Source of the DNA: Rugosimonospora acidiphila
GTDB taxonomy: Bacteria; Actinomycetota; Actinomycetes; Mycobacteriales; Micromonosporaceae
Direction of reading: 5' to 3'
Assembly: GCF_039543385.1 (NCBI RefSeq)
Contig: NZ_BAABJQ010000006.1
Coordinates: 310,001 to 374,000 of the forward strand
Length of the DNA: 64,000 nucleotides
Below the pieces are notes generated by a model. The model had not been told where the DNA came from, did not search any database, and saw only the letters and a list, made by a program, of their open reading frames with translations. Shown here one piece after another: positions 7,956-16,340 of this stretch; the first letter of the stretch is position 1, and the number at the start of each line of letters is the position of its first letter. The translations under genes were made by a program, and so were the position numbers.

Positions 7956-8588
7956 ATGACGGCCACCTTCCAAGCCTCGCTCCTGGACGCCGAGGAGGAC
8001 ATCCGGCCCGACCCGCTCGGCCCCACCGTGCGGCGCACCAGGCTGTGCCATGGCGCGTGGGTCGATGTCCGGCCGGGCTGGATGCGCGGCGCCGACGCAC
8101 TGTTCGAGGAACTACTGACCGGGGTGCCCTGGCACGCCGAGCGCCGCCAGATGTATGAGCGCGTCGTGGACGTGCCGCGCCTGCTGAGCTTCTACGACGA
8201 GGGTCGGCCGCTGCCGCACCCCGCCCTGGCGGCGGCGCGCGACGCGCTCGACGCGCACTACGGCGCGGAGCTGGGCGAACGGTTCCGCACCGCCGGCCTA
8301 TGCCTGTACCGCGACGGCCGGGACAGTGTCGCCTGGCACGGCGACAACATCGGGCGCGGCTCCACCTCCGACACCATGGTCGCGATCATCTCGGTCGGCG
8401 CTCCCCGGGCGCTGCTGCTGCGGCCCCGCTGCGGCGGCGGGCCGACGCTGCGCCACGACCTCGGGCACGGCGACCTGATCGTGATGGGCGGCAGCTGCCA
8501 GCGCACGTGGGAGCACGCGGTGCCCAAGACCGCCCGGGCGGCCGGCGCCCGGATCAGCATCCAGTTCCGCCCGCGCGGGGTGCGCTAA
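7956..8588 (+). CDS. alkB: AlkB-type 2-oxoglutarate/Fe(II) dioxygenase
   Basis: 210 residues with the AlkB metal facial triad: WHGDN (His128, Asp130) and distal His187 in RTWEHAVPK, with the 2-oxoglutarate-binding RISIQFR (Arg199, Arg205). The family oxidatively demethylates 1-methyladenine and 3-methylcytosine in DNA or RNA. The ATG is chosen because the -10-like TACGCT (7944-7949) ends 6 nt before it; no Shine-Dalgarno is at a proper distance, so the message is probably leaderless. It is convergent with the hydrolase gene, 28 bp away. Confidence 0.88.
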   Translation: MTATFQASLLDAEEDIRPDPLGPTVRRTRLCHGAWVDVRPGWMRGADALFEELLTGVPWHAERRQMYERVVDVPRLLSFYDEGRPLPHPALAAARDALDAHYGAELGERFRTAGLCLYRDGRDSVAWHGDNIGRGSTSDTMVAIISVGAPRALLLRPRCGGGPTLRHDLGHGDLIVMGGSCQRTWEHAVPKTARAAGARISIQFRPRGVR

Positions 8589-8616
8589 CCGCTGATGGGA
8601 CGGGCGCCGTCCGGCG

Positions 8617-9402
8617 TCATCCCGCCGCGCCGCTGGCCTCGTTGATCGCCATGAACCGTTCGATCATGGGATTGACCTGCTCGGGTACCTCAAGCTGGCA
8701 GAAGTGTCCGGCACCGACGGTACGGCCGAAGGCGAGGCCCGGACGGTCCCGCAGCGCCCGCTCTCCCCCACCGGCGGTGATGACCAGCAGCGGCACCGAG
8801 GCCCGGTCCAGCGCCCCGGCGCCGTCGAAGCGCCCCATCGCCCCGATCACCGCCGCGGCCACCGGCGCGGGCTGCGCGTTCGCCGCCGCCAGGGTCTCCT
8901 CGCGGCGCACGACGTCGGCCGGCTTGAACAGCCGCTCGAAGAACGCACGGCGCCAGGAGCCGTCGTGGTCCGCGGCCACGTCCGGCACCGAGAGCTCGTA
9001 GTGCTCCTTGCGCGGCCCGGGCAGCATCGCCGGGGGCTCGATCAGCACGGCCGCGCGCACCAGGTCGGGCCGCGCCGCGCAGGCCAGCGCCACCAGCGCG
9101 CCCAGGCTGTGCCCGACCACGACCGGGCGGTCAAGCCCGGCGGCTCGGGCGACCGTGAGCGCGTCGCCGGCCAGCGCGTCGACGTCGTACGTTCCGGGTT
9201 CCGGCTCGGGCCGCCCACTGCCGCCGTGCCCCCGCAGGTCCAGCGCGGCGACCGCGTGCCGCGCGGCGAAGTGGCGCACCTGCGGCGCCAGGTACGACCG
9301 GTCGCAGGACCAGCCGTGGACGAACAGCATGCCCGGCGCCCCGGTCCCGGCGGTCTCATACGCCAGCCGCACGCCGTCGGCCGCATCGGCGAACTGCACC
9401 AT
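8617..9402 (-). CDS. Alpha/beta-fold hydrolase
   Basis: 261 residues with the canonical fold: oxyanion HG motif (LFVHGWSCD), nucleophile elbow VGHSLG (Ser99) and catalytic His in GAGHFCQ (His233). There is no signal peptide, so it is cytosolic. The family includes esterases, lactonases and haloperoxidase-like enzymes; the substrate is unknown. The start at 9402 places the first strand at the usual distance from the N-terminus; a GTG one codon upstream is also possible. It is divergent from the SARP regulator gene. Confidence 0.88.
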   Translation of the reverse strand: MVQFADAADGVRLAYETAGTGAPGMLFVHGWSCDRSYLAPQVRHFAARHAVAALDLRGHGGSGRPEPEPGTYDVDALAGDALTVARAAGLDRPVVVGHSLGALVALACAARPDLVRAAVLIEPPAMLPGPRKEHYELSVPDVAADHDGSWRRAFFERLFKPADVVRREETLAAANAQPAPVAAAVIGAMGRFDGAGALDRASVPLLVITAGGGERALRDRPGLAFGRTVGAGHFCQLEVPEQVNPMIERFMAINEASGAAG

Positions 9403-9520
9403 CACGGCCCCCAAACCCCGCCGGCCCGATCGGTCAGACCCGAGGATAGTGCCGCGCCGGCCACCCTGGCCGCAAAGGGCACGGCAGCCCGCCAAGGGGG
9501 CGCCGGGCAGAATCGGAGGC

Positions 9521-12500
9521 ATGCAGGTCGGCATGCTGGGTCCGTTGGAGGTCCGCACCGGCACCGGCGAGCTGGTGCCGGTGGCCGGGGCCCGGCTGCG
9601 CGCGCTGCTGATCCTGCTCGCGCTCCAGCCGGCCGCGACCCTGAGCACCGACCGGCTGGTGGAGGCCCTCTGGGACGAGCGGCCACCGGCCGGAGCGGGC
9701 AACGCGCTGCAGGCACTGGTGTCCCGGCTGCGCCGGGCGGTACCGGGCATCGCCGTGTTGCCCCGGCACTCCGGGTACCTGCTCGACCTCGACCCGGACC
9801 GGGTGGACACCGTCCGGTTCGAGCGGCTCGCGTCGGCCGGGCGGGCCCGGCTGCGCGAGGATCCGGCCGGGGCGGCGGCCACTCTGCGCGACGCGCTGGC
9901 ACTGTGGCGCGGACCGGCGCTGGCCGACGTGGCCCGCGCGGACTTCGCCCGGGGCACCATCGTGCGCCTCGACGAGTTGCGGCTGGCCGCCATCCAGGAC
10001 CGGGTCGACGCCGACCTGCGGCTCGGGGCCGGCGCCTCGCTGATCCCCGAGCTGGAGGAGCTGGTGGCGACCCATCCGCTCCGGGAGCCCCTGGTCGCCC
10101 TGTTCATCCGGGCGCTGGACGCGGCCGGGCGACGGGCCGAGGCGCTGGAGCTGTACGAGCGCACCCGGCGTCGCATCGCCGAGCGGCTGGGCGCCGAGCC
10201 GTCGGCCGAGCTGGCCTCGCTGCACCTCGCGATGCTGCGGTCCGGACACGACGCCGCACCGGCGCCCGCCACCCAACCGACCGCGACCGCCACTCAACCG
10301 AGCGCCGCGCTGCCGACCACAGCACCGCCGACCCCACTGTTCCGGGCCGCACCGCATCGGGCGACAACCGATCAGGCCGCAGCAGACCGGCCCACAGCGG
10401 GCGGGACCGCGCCGGACCGGGCCGCCCCGATCCAGGCCGCCCCGATCCAGGCCGCCCCGATCCAGGCCGCGCCGATCCAGGCCGCGCCGATCCAGACGGC
10501 CGCGAGCCGGGCCGGCGGGTCCGCACCATCCGCGCCCCTCCCGGGCAGCGGCGCCGGCAGCGGGACCGGCAGCGCCGACGAGCCCGCCAGGTCCAACCTG
10601 CGCGCCGAGCGCACCAGCCTGATCGGGCGGGAGGAGGACCTGGCCCAGGTCGGGGAGCTGCTCGCCGCCCATCGGATGATCACGTTGACCGGGCCCGGTG
10701 GCGCGGGCAAGACCCGGCTGGTCGAGGCGGCCGCGCGTGCCGCGCTGCACGCCCAGCCGGACGGGGCGTGGCTGGTGGAGCTGGCGCCGATCACCGACCC
10801 CGCGCACGTGGCCGCCGCCGTCCTCGACGCGCTCGGGCTGCGGCAGACGGCCCTGGCCACGGGTGGGTCGCTGCTCATGACCGGCGACCCGGCCGGCCGG
10901 TTGGTCGGCGCCCTGTCCGACAAGCGAGCACTGCTCGTCCTGGACAACTGCGAGCACCTGATCGATGCGGCGGCGGCGCTGGCCGACCGCATCCTGTCCG
11001 CGTGCCCGGACGTCACCATCCTGGCGACCAGCCGGGAACCGCTGTGCATCGGCGGCGAGGCGCTCTGGCCGGTGCGGCCGCTGGCCCTGCCGCCCGAGGC
11101 CGCCGACCCCGTCGAGCCCGCGCTGATCGCCAACTGCGCCTCGGTGCGGCTACTGACCCAGCGGGCTCGCGCGGTGCGCCCCGACTTCGAGGTCAACGCC
11201 GGCAACGCGGGCGCGGTCGCCCACATCTGCCGCGCGCTGGACGGGATGCCGTTGGCGATCGAGCTGGCCGCCGCCCGGCTGCGGTCGATGAGCCCCGAGC
11301 AACTCGCGGCGCGCCTGGACGACCGGTTCACGCTGCTGACCGGCGGCAGCCGCACCGCGCTGGCCCGGCACCAGACGCTGGCGGCCGTGGTCGGGTGGAG
11401 CTGGGACCTGCTCGACGACGCGGAGCGGGCGCTGTGGCGACGGCTGTCGGTGTTCGCCGGCGGCGCCACGCTGGAGGCCGCCGAACGGGTCTGCGCGGGC
11501 GGGCTGATCGGCCGGGACCGGGTGCTCGATCTACTGGCCGCCCTGGTCGACAAGTCGCTGCTGGTCATGCGCGAGGACGCCGGGGCCGCGCGGTACCACA
11601 TGCTGGAGATCATCAAGGCGTACGGCCAGCAGCGGCTGGACGAGGCCGGCGAGCGAGTCGCCCTGCGGCGGGCCCACGGCCGCTACTTCGTGCGGCTGGC
11701 CGAGACCGCCCAGTACGAGCTGGTGGGCGCGCGGCAACTGGAGTGGCTGGACCGGTTGAGCGCCGATCACGACAACCTGCACGCCGCGGTCCGCAACGCG
11801 GTCGGGGCCGGCGACACGATGCTGGCGGCCCGGCTCGTGGCCGCGCTCGGCTTCTACTGGTGGGCACACGGCCACAAGGTCGAGGGCACCGAACTCGTCA
11901 GCGCTGCGCTGTCCCTGCCGGTTCCGGCGAAGGAGGCCGGCGACGGGGTACCCGACGACGCGCGCGTGGTGGCGTACGCGATGGGCGGCCTGCTCGCCGT
12001 GGACAGCCGGCACAGCCCGGACCTGGCGGTGCCCTGGTTTCAGACGGCGGCGCGACTGGCGGCCCGGGTACCCGAGCCGAGGCACCCGATGGTCCGCCTG
12101 GTCACCCTGATCACCTTCGTGTTCGAGGCGTCCATGGCGGTCGACAAACCGGTGTCGCTGGCCTCCCTGGAGGAGGCGATGGATGACCCGTTCCCTTGGA
12201 TGGCCGCAACCGCCCGGTTGATCCGCGCCCACGTCGGACTCAACTTCGGCCGCTCACCCGTCGGGGCCCGGGCCGACTTCCAGCTGGCCCTGGATCGGTA
12301 CCGCGAGCTGGGCGAGCGCTGGGGCACCGCGTTCTCCCTCGCCTCGCTGGCCTCGCTCGAGCTCTGGCGGGGCGAGTTCGCCACCGCGGCGGCGAACTAC
12401 CGCGAGGCGCTGCGGGCCTGCCAGGAGCTGGGCGGCCGGGACGACGAGGCGCAGTTCCGGGCCCAGCTGGCCCGGACGCTGTGGCTGCTCGGCGAGCGGG

Positions 12501-13087
12501 ATCAGGCGCACGACCAGCTGGCCCAGGCGCGGCGGCTGGCCCAGCGCCTCGGCCTGCCCGAGCCGAGGGGCCAGACCGCGTACATCTCCGGCGACCTCGC
12601 CAGGCTCGAAGGGAACCTGGTGCTCGCCCGATCGGAGCTGACCGGCGCCGACGAGCTGGCCGCACAGTACGCGGTGGCCTCGCAGTTCCACGCGATCCTC
12701 AGCGCCTCGCTGGCCCAGGTCGCCATCGCCGCCGGCGACCTGGACACCGCCCGTTCCCACTACACGCATGCGGCCGAGGCCGCGCTCGTCTCAGTGGACG
12801 CGCCGGTCATCGGGCAGGTGCTGGTCGCCGGCGCCGATCTCGCGCTGCACGCCGGGGATCCGGCCGCCGCGGCGGCCCTGCTCGGTGCGAGCACCGCCGT
12901 GCGGGGCTCGCCGGACCTGTCCAACCTGGACGAGCCCAGGGTGGCGGCGGCGGCCCGGGCCGCGCTCGGCGCCGCCGCCTTCGACGAGGCGTACCGGCGC
13001 GGTGGGGCCGCCAACCTGATGACGTGGAGCGAGCTGCCGGGAGCCCGCCCCGCCGGAGACCCGGACTCGCTCGGGCCCGACGCCTGA
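9521..13087 (+). CDS. AfsR/SARP-type regulator: BTAD, NB-ARC and TPR domains
   Basis: 1,188 residues. Order: winged-helix DNA-binding domain (about 1-90, starting QVGMLGPLEVR), bacterial transcriptional activation domain (about 95-240), an Ala/Thr/Pro/Gln-rich linker with five IQAAP repeats (about 247-355), an NB-ARC ATPase (Walker A GPGGAGKT at 391-398, LLVLDNCEHL near 471) and a long C-terminal TPR-like superhelix. The domain order is that of AfsR, which switches on secondary metabolism or stress genes on ATP and phospho-signal input. A -10 box CAGAAT ends 7 nt before the ATG, while GGAGG is too close to serve as ribosome site, so it is probably leaderless. No biosynthetic cluster is adjacent, so the target is unknown. 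Confidence 0.92.
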   Translation: MQVGMLGPLEVRTGTGELVPVAGARLRALLILLALQPAATLSTDRLVEALWDERPPAGAGNALQALVSRLRRAVPGIAVLPRHSGYLLDLDPDRVDTVRFERLASAGRARLREDPAGAAATLRDALALWRGPALADVARADFARGTIVRLDELRLAAIQDRVDADLRLGAGASLIPELEELVATHPLREPLVALFIRALDAAGRRAEALELYERTRRRIAERLGAEPSAELASLHLAMLRSGHDAAPAPATQPTATATQPSAALPTTAPPTPLFRAAPHRATTDQAAADRPTAGGTAPDRAAPIQAAPIQAAPIQAAPIQAAPIQTAASRAGGSAPSAPLPGSGAGSGTGSADEPARSNLRAERTSLIGREEDLAQVGELLAAHRMITLTGPGGAGKTRLVEAAARAALHAQPDGAWLVELAPITDPAHVAAAVLDALGLRQTALATGGSLLMTGDPAGRLVGALSDKRALLVLDNCEHLIDAAAALADRILSACPDVTILATSREPLCIGGEALWPVRPLALPPEAADPVEPALIANCASVRLLTQRARAVRPDFEVNAGNAGAVAHICRALDGMPLAIELAAARLRSMSPEQLAARLDDRFTLLTGGSRTALARHQTLAAVVGWSWDLLDDAERALWRRLSVFAGGATLEAAERVCAGGLIGRDRVLDLLAALVDKSLLVMREDAGAARYHMLEIIKAYGQQRLDEAGERVALRRAHGRYFVRLAETAQYELVGARQLEWLDRLSADHDNLHAAVRNAVGAGDTMLAARLVAALGFYWWAHGHKVEGTELVSAALSLPVPAKEAGDGVPDDARVVAYAMGGLLAVDSRHSPDLAVPWFQTAARLAARVPEPRHPMVRLVTLITFVFEASMAVDKPVSLASLEEAMDDPFPWMAATARLIRAHVGLNFGRSPVGARADFQLALDRYRELGERWGTAFSLASLASLELWRGEFATAAANYREALRACQELGGRDDEAQFRAQLARTLWLLGERDQAHDQLAQARRLAQRLGLPEPRGQTAYISGDLARLEGNLVLARSELTGADELAAQYAVASQFHAILSASLAQVAIAAGDLDTARSHYTHAAEAALVSVDAPVIGQVLVAGADLALHAGDPAAAAALLGASTAVRGSPDLSNLDEPRVAAAARAALGAAAFDEAYRRGGAANLMTWSELPGARPAGDPDSLGPDA
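10421..10495 (+). repeat. 15-bp tandem repeat, five units, in the SARP linker
   Basis: Unit GCCGCCCCGATCCAG is repeated five times in frame (C to G variants in the last units), encoding (A-A-P-I-Q)n in the linker between the BTAD and NB-ARC domains. Confidence 0.9.
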
Positions 13088-13188
13088 ACACCCGCACGGC
13101 CAGTGGCGTGACGACCGTCGGGAACCCGGCCGCGCCCCGGGTCGGCGATCGCACCCACGCGACCAGCCTCGACGCCTACAGTCAGGAC

Positions 13189-13575
13189 ATGGCCACCTGG
13201 GATGACGTGCGCCGGATCGCGCTGGCGCTGCCGGAGACGACCGAGCGGGAGTCGCGCGGCTGCGCCCAATGGCGGGTCGGGGACAAGGGGTTCGTGTGGG
13301 AGCGGCCGCTGACCGGACGGGACCTCACCGCGCTGGGCACGTCGGCACCGACCGGGCCGGTGCTGGCCGCTCGGGTGCCGGACCTCGGCGCCAAGGAGGC
13401 CCTGATCGCCGACGACGAGAACGTGTACTTCACCACGCCGCACTTCAACGGGTACCCGGTGGTGCTCGTGAGGCTGGATCGGATCCCGGCGGCGGAACTC
13501 AAGGAGCTGATCGTCGAGGCGTGGCTCGACCGTGCACCGAAGCGCCTGGCCACCGAGTACCTGCGCCCCGCCTAG
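13189..13575 (+). CDS. MmcQ/YjbR-family protein
   Basis: 128 residues. MATWDDVRRIALALPETTE, KGFVWERPL, LIADDENVYFTTPHFNGYPVVLVRL and a C-terminal helix ending KRLATEYLRPA match the MmcQ/YjbR family, small cytosolic DNA-binding-like proteins of unknown function. The ATG is 6 nt after the -10 box TACAGT (13177-13182), so it is probably leaderless. The last five codons plus the stop are duplicated immediately downstream (13576-13593). Confidence 0.85.
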   Translation: MATWDDVRRIALALPETTERESRGCAQWRVGDKGFVWERPLTGRDLTALGTSAPTGPVLAARVPDLGAKEALIADDENVYFTTPHFNGYPVVLVRLDRIPAAELKELIVEAWLDRAPKRLATEYLRPA

Positions 13576-13593
13576 TACCTGCGCCCCGCCTAG
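13558..13593 (+). repeat. 18-bp perfect tandem duplication spanning the mmcQ-like stop codon
   Basis: TACCTGCGCCCCGCCTAG occurs at 13558-13575 and again at 13576-13593. Each unit encodes Y-L-R-P-A-stop, so readthrough of the first TAG would reach an identical second end. Confidence 0.95.
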
Positions 13594-13628
13594 CCGATAC
13601 CTCGCCGGTGACCGGCACCGTCCCCGGT

Positions 13629-13643
13629 CGGGCGTACCGCCCG
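13629..13643. terminator. Hairpin between the convergent mmcQ-like and reductase genes
   Basis: CGGGCG-tac-CGCCCG, 2 nt past the reductase stop and about 55 nt past the MmcQ-like stop; it could serve both strands. Confidence 0.4.
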
Positions 13644-13644
13644 G

Positions 13645-14898
13645 TCAGGCCACCAGGTCGGTCAGCGGCACGTCCGGGTCGGCGAGCTTCCCCAGGTCCA
13701 CCGCTGTGCCGGCGTACCCGGCCCGGACCAGCGCCTGGATGTCGTCGGTCACGTCCCACACGTTGACGTTCATCCCGGCCAGCACCCGGCCCTGGTTGGT
13801 CCAGAACACGATGAACTCGGGCGCCTTTCCGTCCACGATGGACGCGTTGCCGCGGAACACCACCCGGTCGTAGCCGCCCGGCTCCACGTAGCCGGCGTAC
13901 TCCATGCCCAGGTCGTACTGGTCGGTGAAGAAATACGGGACGTTGTCGTAGCTGATCTCCTGGCCCGCCATCGACCGGGCGGCGGCCTCGCCACCGGCCT
14001 GCGCGTTGTGCCAGTGCTCCACCCGGACCGACCGGCCCAGCAGCGGGCGGTGCGTGTTGGCCACATCCCCGGCCGCGTAGATGTCCGGATCCGAGGTGCG
14101 CATCGCCCCGTCCGTGACGATCCCGTTGTCGACGCTCAGGCCGGCGGTGTCCGCCAGCTCGGTCGCCGGGGCGATGCCCACGCCGATGACCGCCAGGTCG
14201 GCGGGCAGCTCGGTGCCGTCCTCCAGCACCACGCCGGTCAGCGCGCCGCCCTCGCCGCGGAACTCCCGCACCCCGGCGCCGAACCGGAACTCCACCCCGT
14301 TGGCCCGATGCAGGTCGGCGAAGATCGTGGCCACCTCGTCGCCGAGCACCCGCCGCAGCGGCAGCGCGTCCATCTCCACCACGGTCACCGAGGCGCCGTA
14401 CCCGCGGGCCGCCGCGGCGGTCTCCAGGCCGATCCAGCCGGCCCCGATCACCACTACGTTGCCGCCCCTGCCCAGTCGGTCGCGCAGCTCATCGGACTCC
14501 ATCAGGGTGCGCAAATACCGCACTCCGGACAGTTCAACGCCCGGCACCTTGAGCTGACGCACCCGGGAGCCGGTGGTCAGCAGCAGCTTGTCGTACCCGA
14601 GGGGTTCGAAGCCGTCGAGGGTCAGCGCGTGGGCGGCCGGGTCGAGGGCGGTGACCCGGACCCCGAGCCGCAGGGTCACGTCGTGCTCCGCGTACCAATC
14701 CTCGGAGTGCACATACGCCCCGTCCCGCGGGTCGTTGCCCTGCAGGTATCCCTTGGACAGCGGCGGCCGCTCGTAGGGGCGCTCGGTCTCCTCCCCGATC
14801 AGCACTATCTTGCCGGCGAAGCCGGACTCGCGCAGCGCCTCGGCCGCCTTCGCACCGGCGAACGACGCACCGACGATGACGAATACCCGCTCGTCCAC
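13645..14898 (-). CDS. FAD/NAD(P)H-dependent ferredoxin (rubredoxin) reductase-type oxidoreductase
   Basis: 417 residues with two dinucleotide-binding folds: FAD at the N-terminus (VIVGASFAGAKAAEAL) and NAD(P)H in the middle (VVIGAGWIGLETAAAA), plus DIYAAGDVAN before a C-terminal reductase domain. This is the layout of ferredoxin reductases such as BphA4/PdR that pass electrons from NAD(P)H to a [2Fe-2S] ferredoxin for P450s or dioxygenases. No ferredoxin or oxygenase gene is adjacent, so its partner must be elsewhere. The GTG start is supported by AGGAGG (minus strand, 14905-14910) 6 nt upstream. Confidence 0.9.
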   Translation of the reverse strand: MDERVFVIVGASFAGAKAAEALRESGFAGKIVLIGEETERPYERPPLSKGYLQGNDPRDGAYVHSEDWYAEHDVTLRLGVRVTALDPAAHALTLDGFEPLGYDKLLLTTGSRVRQLKVPGVELSGVRYLRTLMESDELRDRLGRGGNVVVIGAGWIGLETAAAARGYGASVTVVEMDALPLRRVLGDEVATIFADLHRANGVEFRFGAGVREFRGEGGALTGVVLEDGTELPADLAVIGVGIAPATELADTAGLSVDNGIVTDGAMRTSDPDIYAAGDVANTHRPLLGRSVRVEHWHNAQAGGEAAARSMAGQEISYDNVPYFFTDQYDLGMEYAGYVEPGGYDRVVFRGNASIVDGKAPEFIVFWTNQGRVLAGMNVNVWDVTDDIQALVRAGYAGTAVDLGKLADPDVPLTDLVA

Positions 14899-14933
14899 CC
14901 GACACCTCCTACGAGAAGAACACCGACGCCAAC

Positions 14934-16340
14934 TTAACCCGCCACGGTGCCGCCGGCATCCGCTTCCCGCCCGGGCCAGGGCGCCGGGCCGCCGACCAGG
15001 CGCCGGTGCCACGAGATCGCGGCCGGGTCGGTGAGGCTGGCCACCTGATCGATGATCACGCGCAGCCGGGCGGCGTCGTTCGGGGCGGCCAACCACAGCG
15101 GGGCGAACACCGGATCGAGCCCGTGCGGGGCGCGCCTCGCCAACGCGTCCACCAGACCGACGAGGATCTCCCGCTGCTGCTCGTACCACGGCGCCGCGCC
15201 CGGACGGCGCATCACGTACCGCAGCGCGAGTCCCTTGAGCAGCGCGCACTCGGCCCGGGTGCGGCGCGGCACCGCCAGGTCGGCGGCGTAGCGGCGCAGC
15301 CGACCCGGGCCGGCCGCCGCCCGGGTGGCGCCCACCGCGGCGGCCACGAACCGGCCGGTCAGCACGCTGGTCACCTGCTTGAGCGCGACCATCGAGGCGT
15401 GGCTGCCGTCGTAGCGGTAGAGCGGGGCGAAGACCGGATCGGAGAGGAGTTCGTCCAGCACGGCGGCCAGGTCCGAGGCGGACTCGCCGGAGTACGAGGC
15501 GGCCACGTCGGCGCACAGCGCGGCCCGCTCGACGTTGTCGTCGCGCAGGTTGCGCAGCGCGATGTACCCGCCGTGGATGCCGTCCTCGACGTCGTGCACC
15601 GAGTACGCGACGTCGTCGGCCCAGTCCATCACCTGGGCCTCCAGGCAGCGCCGGGTTCCCTCCGGCACACCTCCCGACCGGTCCGGCTCGGCGCGTCCGG
15701 CGCCGCGCGACGACCCAGACCAGTCGGAGCGCAGCCAACCGAAGACCGGCAGGTCGTCGGGGTACACGCCGAACTTGCGCGTCCCCTCGGAGCGGGGCCA
15801 GGGGTATTTGCAGCAGGCGTCGAGCGAGGCCCGGGTGAGGTTGAGGCCGGCCGAGGTGCCGTCGGGGCGCATCACCTTGGCCTCCAGCCTGGTCAGCACC
15901 CGCAGGGTCTGCGCGTTGCCCTCGAACCCGCCGCACGCCCCGGCCACCTCGTTGAGCGCGTCCTCCCCGTTGTGCCCGAACGGCGGGTGCCCCAGGTCGT
16001 GGGCGAGCCCGGCGGTGTCCACGACGTCCGGGTCGCAGCCCAACTGGGCGCCCATCTCCCGGCCGATCTGTGCCACCTCCAGCGAGTGGGTCAGCCGGGT
16101 GCGCAGGAAGTCGTCCGAGCCGGCCAGGTGGACCTGCGTCTTGGCGGCCAGCCGGCGGAACGCGGCCGAGTGCAGGACCCGGGCCCGGTCGCGCTGGAAC
16201 TGGGTGCGCTGGCCGTCGACCGGCAGCGTGCGGGTGTCCTTCGGCGGCTCGTCGACGCAGCGCTCCTGCTCGTGCAGGGCCTCGGCCCGCTCCGCCTCGC
16301 GGTTCGGTCCGGCCAGGTCAACGTCATCATTCTGGTGCAT
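14934..16340 (-). CDS. dgt: dGTP triphosphohydrolase-like HD-domain protein
   Basis: 468 residues. The N-terminus FQRDRARVLHSAAFRRLAAKTQV, the HD motif AGLAHDLGHPPFGHNGEDAL, and AQVMDWADDVAYSVHDVEDG are diagnostic of Dgt, which hydrolyses dGTP (or other dNTPs) to nucleoside and triphosphate. The start at 16340 has a -10-like TACGCT 8 nt upstream; a GTG at 16370 is possible. Either start overlaps the upstream permease gene. Between WLR and GVPEGTRRCLEAQ, where relatives have almost nothing, there are about 18-20 extra residues (about 205-222) encoded by a palindromic repeat element that also occurs elsewhere in the window. Confidence 0.9.
   Translation of the reverse strand: MHQNDDVDLAGPNREAERAEALHEQERCVDEPPKDTRTLPVDGQRTQFQRDRARVLHSAAFRRLAAKTQVHLAGSDDFLRTRLTHSLEVAQIGREMGAQLGCDPDVVDTAGLAHDLGHPPFGHNGEDALNEVAGACGGFEGNAQTLRVLTRLEAKVMRPDGTSAGLNLTRASLDACCKYPWPRSEGTRKFGVYPDDLPVFGWLRSDWSGSSRGAGRAEPDRSGGVPEGTRRCLEAQVMDWADDVAYSVHDVEDGIHGGYIALRNLRDDNVERAALCADVAASYSGESASDLAAVLDELLSDPVFAPLYRYDGSHASMVALKQVTSVLTGRFVAAAVGATRAAAGPGRLRRYAADLAVPRRTRAECALLKGLALRYVMRRPGAAPWYEQQREILVGLVDALARRAPHGLDPVFAPLWLAAPNDAARLRVIIDQVASLTDPAAISWHRRLVGGPAPWPGREADAGGTVAG
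15675..15726 (+). repeat. Palindromic interspersed element, copy 1 (inside dgt)
   Basis: A 52-bp element with ends CGACCGGTC and GACCAGTCG (near-perfect inverted repeats) and an inner stem GGCGC/GCGCC. It shares its first 21 bases with the copy at 47991 and about 43 of 52 positions, by eye, with the reverse complement of the copy at 41312. It sits in frame within dgt. Confidence 0.8.

Noticed and set aside
9008..9520. Extending the SARP gene upstream to 9008
   Set aside because: The extension is antisense to the hydrolase gene and low complexity; the domain begins at 9521 and a -10 box directly precedes it.
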